From: Sipunculus nudus
Lineage: Eukaryota > Annelida > Sipuncula > Golfingiida > Sipunculidae
DNA: 64,000 bases
Direction of reading: 5' to 3'
Assembly (NCBI GenBank): GCA_026874595.1
Contig: CM049306.1
Span: 98,011,642-98,075,641 of the forward strand
A model generated the notes under the pieces. The model saw only the letters and a program-made list of their open reading frames with translations, was not told the origin of the DNA and did no database searches. Positions 60,339 to 64,000 of this stretch are shown here, piece after piece. The number at the start of each line of letters is the position of its first letter. Position 1 is the stretch's first letter. Made by a program: the position numbers and the translations under genes.

Positions 60339-60604
60339 CTGCAATACAAGATATTGTGAATATTAAGACCAACTGCACAACATTTATCATTAAAGAAATG
60401 CTATAATACAAGTTATACAACTGATATTAACCCAAGCTAAATATTTTCTTTTCTTGTTGAATACCAAAGCAGCAAACAAAACAAATGTAAGAACAAGCTG
60501 AATGATGTACATTGTCCTTTTCCCCTTACTGTCCAAGGACTACTGGTGGCACAATAATTTCTACAAGGATGAAGGAAGCCATATGATCAGATCAATATGT
60601 TATT

Positions 60605-60770
60605 ACTGAACATTCTTTATTGCTTGCCGGAATCAAAGATTTCGGCAAGCATATTACTCAGTTGCGTATGTCTGTTTGTCTGTTTGTTTGTTGCTTGCCG
60701 GAATCAAAGATTTCGGCAAGCATATTGCTCAGTTGCGTATGTCTGTTTGTCTGTCTGTCTGTTTGTTTGT
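60605..60770. repeat. Duplicated hairpin GCTTGCCG...CGGCAAGC and TCTGTTTG repeats
   Basis: Two copies of an inverted repeat (arms GCTTGCCGGAATC and GATTTCGGCAAGC) at about 60624-60652 and 60693-60721, each followed by TGTCTGTTTGTCTG runs. They mark one end of the element that fills 60.6-64 kb. Confidence 0.8.
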
Positions 60771-63700
60771 CTGCACTCTCCTGGCCACAATTTTGCCACA
60801 ATCACCTTAAAACTTTCAGAGATGATGGAGAATTAAATTTCTAGGTGCCCTATTGTTTTTGGTTAAAATAGGTCAAAGGTCAAGGTCAAGGTCGTCAAAA
60901 ATTCTCAAAACGGTTTTTTCTTCATATCTTTGTGACTATTAGTCGTATCTACTTCAACAATAGCTCATTTTGATCGTCATTCCAAGGCCTGTAATCTGGT
61001 GTGTAGCAGACTCAAATTTGCCGTAACCATGGTTACAAATTTTGGGGGGGATAGTCATGATATTCGATTATAAGGGGTCTTATTTTTGTAACTTTGTCAG
61101 TTTTAAAGCTAGAGTGATCTAGTTTTTTGCATCAGGTAGCATTCAACTAGTACTACAAGATTTTATAACAAGTATTGCAGTATCTCGTAAAATATCTCGT
61201 GAATAGAGATATTTCGAGATTTCATTCATCTTGCGCCAAAGGCCACATTATTGCAGGAATCTTTCTGAAACTGAAATATTATAAGTCCTATACTAGTATC
61301 TCGAAATTGTTTTTTCATTTTTTGAATAGGGCCGCTAGGGGGCGCTGGATGCGAACCTCCCGAACATATCATATTTTGGCCATATCTCCAAAATTATAAG
61401 CCTCAATTACATAAACTATAGCTTATTTTCTTCCTCTGAGTTTTCTCCATAACCTAGTGTAGTCATCTGGTCACTATTTTGTGACACTTTGTCAGTGTGT
61501 CTGTCTGTTTGTCAGTTGTCCGCAAATTCGCCTGCTTGCTCTTGCGTCTCACATATAGCATTCTAAAGGGCACAGTTTTGAAAGAATCCTTTTGAAACTA
61601 TTACATCTTAAGTCTTACACTTATATCCCGAAACCAATTTTTCATTTTCCGGATATGGCCGCTAGGGGGCGCTGAACTCGAACCTCTCCCAACATATCAT
61701 GCTTTGGCAATATCTCCAAAACTATAAACCTCAGTTACATAAACTGTAGCTTTTTTCTTCCTTTGAGTCTTCTCCATAACCGGGAGTAGTCATCTGGACT
61801 CAATTTTGAGTCACTTTGTCAGTGTTTTCGTCTGCTTGTCAGTTGTCCACAAATACGCCTGCTTGTTGGCTCTTGCATCTCACATATAGCATTCTTTAGG
61901 CCACAGTTTTGACGGAATCCTTTTGAAACTATTACATCTTATGTCTTACACTAATATCTAGAAATAATTTTTTTCATTTTCCGGATATGGCCACTAGTGG
62001 GCGCTGCACACGACCCTCACACACATATCATTGTATAGGCCATATCTCTACACCCAAAGCCTCAGTTACATAAACTTTGGCTTATTTTCTTCCTTTGAGT
62101 CTTCTCCATAAACTGATTAAGGCATCTGGTTTCAATCTTCTGTCACTTTGTCAGTGTGTCCATCTGTTTGTCCGTTATCCTCAAAGTTGCCTGCTTGCTG
62201 GTTCTTACGCCTTACATGTAGCATTCTACGGGCCACAGCTTTGACGGAATCCTTTTGAAACTGAGACATCTCATGGTATACACTAATAATAAGAAAAGCA
62301 TTTGTCGTCTTCGGAATATGTCTGCTAGAGGGCGCTACAGTCGAGCCTCCCTAGTATATCATTAATTCGCCATACCTCCAAAATTATAAATCTAAATTAC
62401 ATAAATTATAACTCATTTTCTTCCTTTCAATCTTCTCAATCACCAGGTTATGTCATCTGGTGTCAATCTTGTCTCACAAAGTCAGTATGTCTATCTGTTC
62501 GTCTTTTGTTGTCAGCTTTGTCTACTTGCCAGTTCTTTTGTCTCATATGTCATTCTACGGGCCACATATTCCAGCAATGTCCCTGACAGTCATTCCATTA
62601 ATAGAAAACCGACAATATGTTCTGTCTGTCCGTCTGTGTTTCACTTCCGATTTCCGGCAAGCGTTCGACCTATGGTCGTCTAGTTTGTTTGTTTGTTTGT
62701 CTGCACTCTCCTGGCCACAATTTTGCCACAATCACCTTGAAACTTACAGGGATGATGAAAAACATAATGTCTAGGTGCCCTATTGTTTTTGGTTAAAATA
62801 GGTCAAAGGTCAAGGTCACGACAGGTATGGTTAACGGTTTTTGCACTATAACTTCGCCATAAATAGGCTTATCCACTTCTGCAATAGCTCATTTTTTTCG
62901 TCATCACCTGGCCTGTCATCTGATGTGTAGCTGACTCAAATTTGAAGTAACCATGGTAACAAATTTTTGGGGAAAAGTCATGATATTTGAAAATAAGGGG
63001 TCTTATTTTTGTAACTTTGTCAGTTTTAAAGCTAGAGTGATCTAGTTTTTTGCATTAGGAAGCAATCAACTAGTACTACAAGATTTTATTACAAGTCTTG
63101 CAGTATCTCGTAAAATATCTCGTGAATAGAGATATTTCGAGATTTAATTCATCTTGCACCAAAGGCCACATTATTGCAGGAATCTTTTTGAAACTGACAT
63201 ATTATAAGTCCTACACTAGTATCTCGAAATTGTTTTTTCATTTTTTGAATAGGGCCGCTAGGGGGCGCTGGATGCGAACCTCCCGAACATATCATATTTT
63301 GGCCATATCTCCAAAATTATAAGCCTCAATTACATAAACTATAGCTTATTTTCTTCCTCTGAGTCTTCTCCATAACCTAGTGTAGTCATCTGGTCACAAT
63401 TTTGTGACACTTTGTCAGTGTGTCTGTCTGTTTGTCAGTTGTCCTCAAATTCGCCTTCTTGCTCTTGCGTCTCACATATAGCATTCTACAGGCCACAGTT
63501 TTGAAAGAATCCTTTCGAAACTATTACATCTTAAGTCTTACACTAATATCTCGAAACCAATTTTTCATTTTCCGGATATGGCCGCTAGGGGGCCCTGAAC
63601 TCGAACCTCTCCCAACATATCATGCTTTGGCAATATCTCCAAAACTATAAACCTCAGTTACATAAACTGTAGCTTTTTTCTTCCTTTGAGTCTTCTCCAT

Positions 63701-64000
63701 AACCTGGATTAGTCATCTGGACTCAATCTTGAGTCACTTTGTCAGTGTTTTCGTCTGTTTGTCAGTTGTCCTCAAATTCGCCTGCTTAATTGTTGGCTCT
63801 TGCGTCTCACATGTAGCATTCTATAGGCCATAGTTTTGACGGAATCTTTTTGAAACTATTACATCTTATGTCTTACACTAATATCTAGAAATAAATTTTT
63901 CATTTTCCGGATATGGCCACTAGTGGGCGCTGCACACGACTCTCACACATACCATTATATTGGCCATATCTCTACACCAAAAGCCTCTGTTATATAAACT
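60770..64000. repeat. Nested tandem repeat: ~1.93-kb unit with ~330-bp subunits
   Basis: Sequence from 60770 recurs from about 62700 at high identity (offset about 1,925-1,930 bp), and the second unit runs off the window. Within each unit, ~330-bp subunits share CCATATCTCC, TTACATAAACT and a CCGCTAGGGGGCGCTG-type motif. The minus-strand hairpin at 60.6 kb probably closes the element. Confidence 0.85.

Noticed and set aside
61175-63322. Two near-identical 74-aa plus-strand ORFs at 61175 and 63098
   Set aside because: They are the same place in two copies of the 1.93-kb repeat unit; no coding features, and other subunits do not keep the frame.
1-64000. CRISPR array, bacterial operons, tRNA or rRNA genes
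   Set aside because: The tandem arrays have no repeat-spacer structure, the window is clearly animal intron-exon DNA, and I saw no tRNA A/B boxes in a cloverleaf or any rRNA gene segment.

Overview
The window is one stretch of an animal genome, almost entirely occupied by one large, intron-rich gene on the minus strand: the orthologue of HUWE1 (Mule/ARF-BP1/HECTH9), the giant HECT-type E3 ubiquitin ligase. I could place 61 consecutive coding exons between 60338 and 3301. Every junction has GT/AG borders, and the reading-frame phase is compatible across all 60 introns, giving about 10.4 kb of coding sequence (about 3,480 codons). Compared with the human protein as I know it, the window starts in the N-terminal armadillo-like region (DUF908) and runs through DUF913, the UBA domain, a UIM-like motif, the WWE domain, the long acidic tract and the ubiquitin-binding (UBM) repeats, stopping in the linker before the HECT domain. 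The first ~150 codons lie beyond 64000 and the C-terminal catalytic HECT domain lies beyond position 1; neither was found here.

The organism is probably a lophotrochozoan, most likely a bivalve mollusc (inference). The introns are short and AT-rich, and they contain several interspersed repeat families that carry internal tandem repeats and end in a hairpin, the architecture reported for non-autonomous Helitron-like elements of bivalves. No host gene other than HUWE1 was recognised.

Layout from gene 5' to 3' (high to low coordinates): 60.6-64 kb, upstream intron filled with a nested ~1.93 kb tandem repeat carrying CTCF-like motifs; 50.8-60.3 kb, exons w1-w15 (armadillo-like N-terminus) with a 49-bp minisatellite at 53.9-55.1 kb; 42.7-48.8 kb, exons w16-w22, with repeat arrays at 49.3-50.6 kb and a 1.9 kb element at 44.8-46.7 kb; 31.4-41.9 kb, exons w23-w37 (UBA, UIM, WWE); 17.7-31.0 kb, exons w38-w47, with a second 1.9 kb element, an ORF-bearing insertion and many snoRNA candidates; 3.3-15 kb, exons w48-w61 (acidic tract, DUF4414 region, UBM repeats); 1-3.3 kb, intron with a 280-bp tandem repeat.

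The most interesting layer is inside the introns. At least 18 short elements in the sense orientation of the host gene have the layout of box C/D snoRNAs (terminal stem, ATGATGA-like C box, CTGA D box). Six share one D-box guide that matches a segment of large-subunit rRNA as I remember it. Three further introns each carry a ~137-nt copy of an element that looks like a box H/ACA snoRNA. The gene therefore appears to be a snoRNA host nest as well as a ubiquitin ligase gene. Separately, minisatellites have grown out of exon-intron junctions and carry copies of the splice sites themselves (93-bp units at exon w47, 58-bp units at exon w58).
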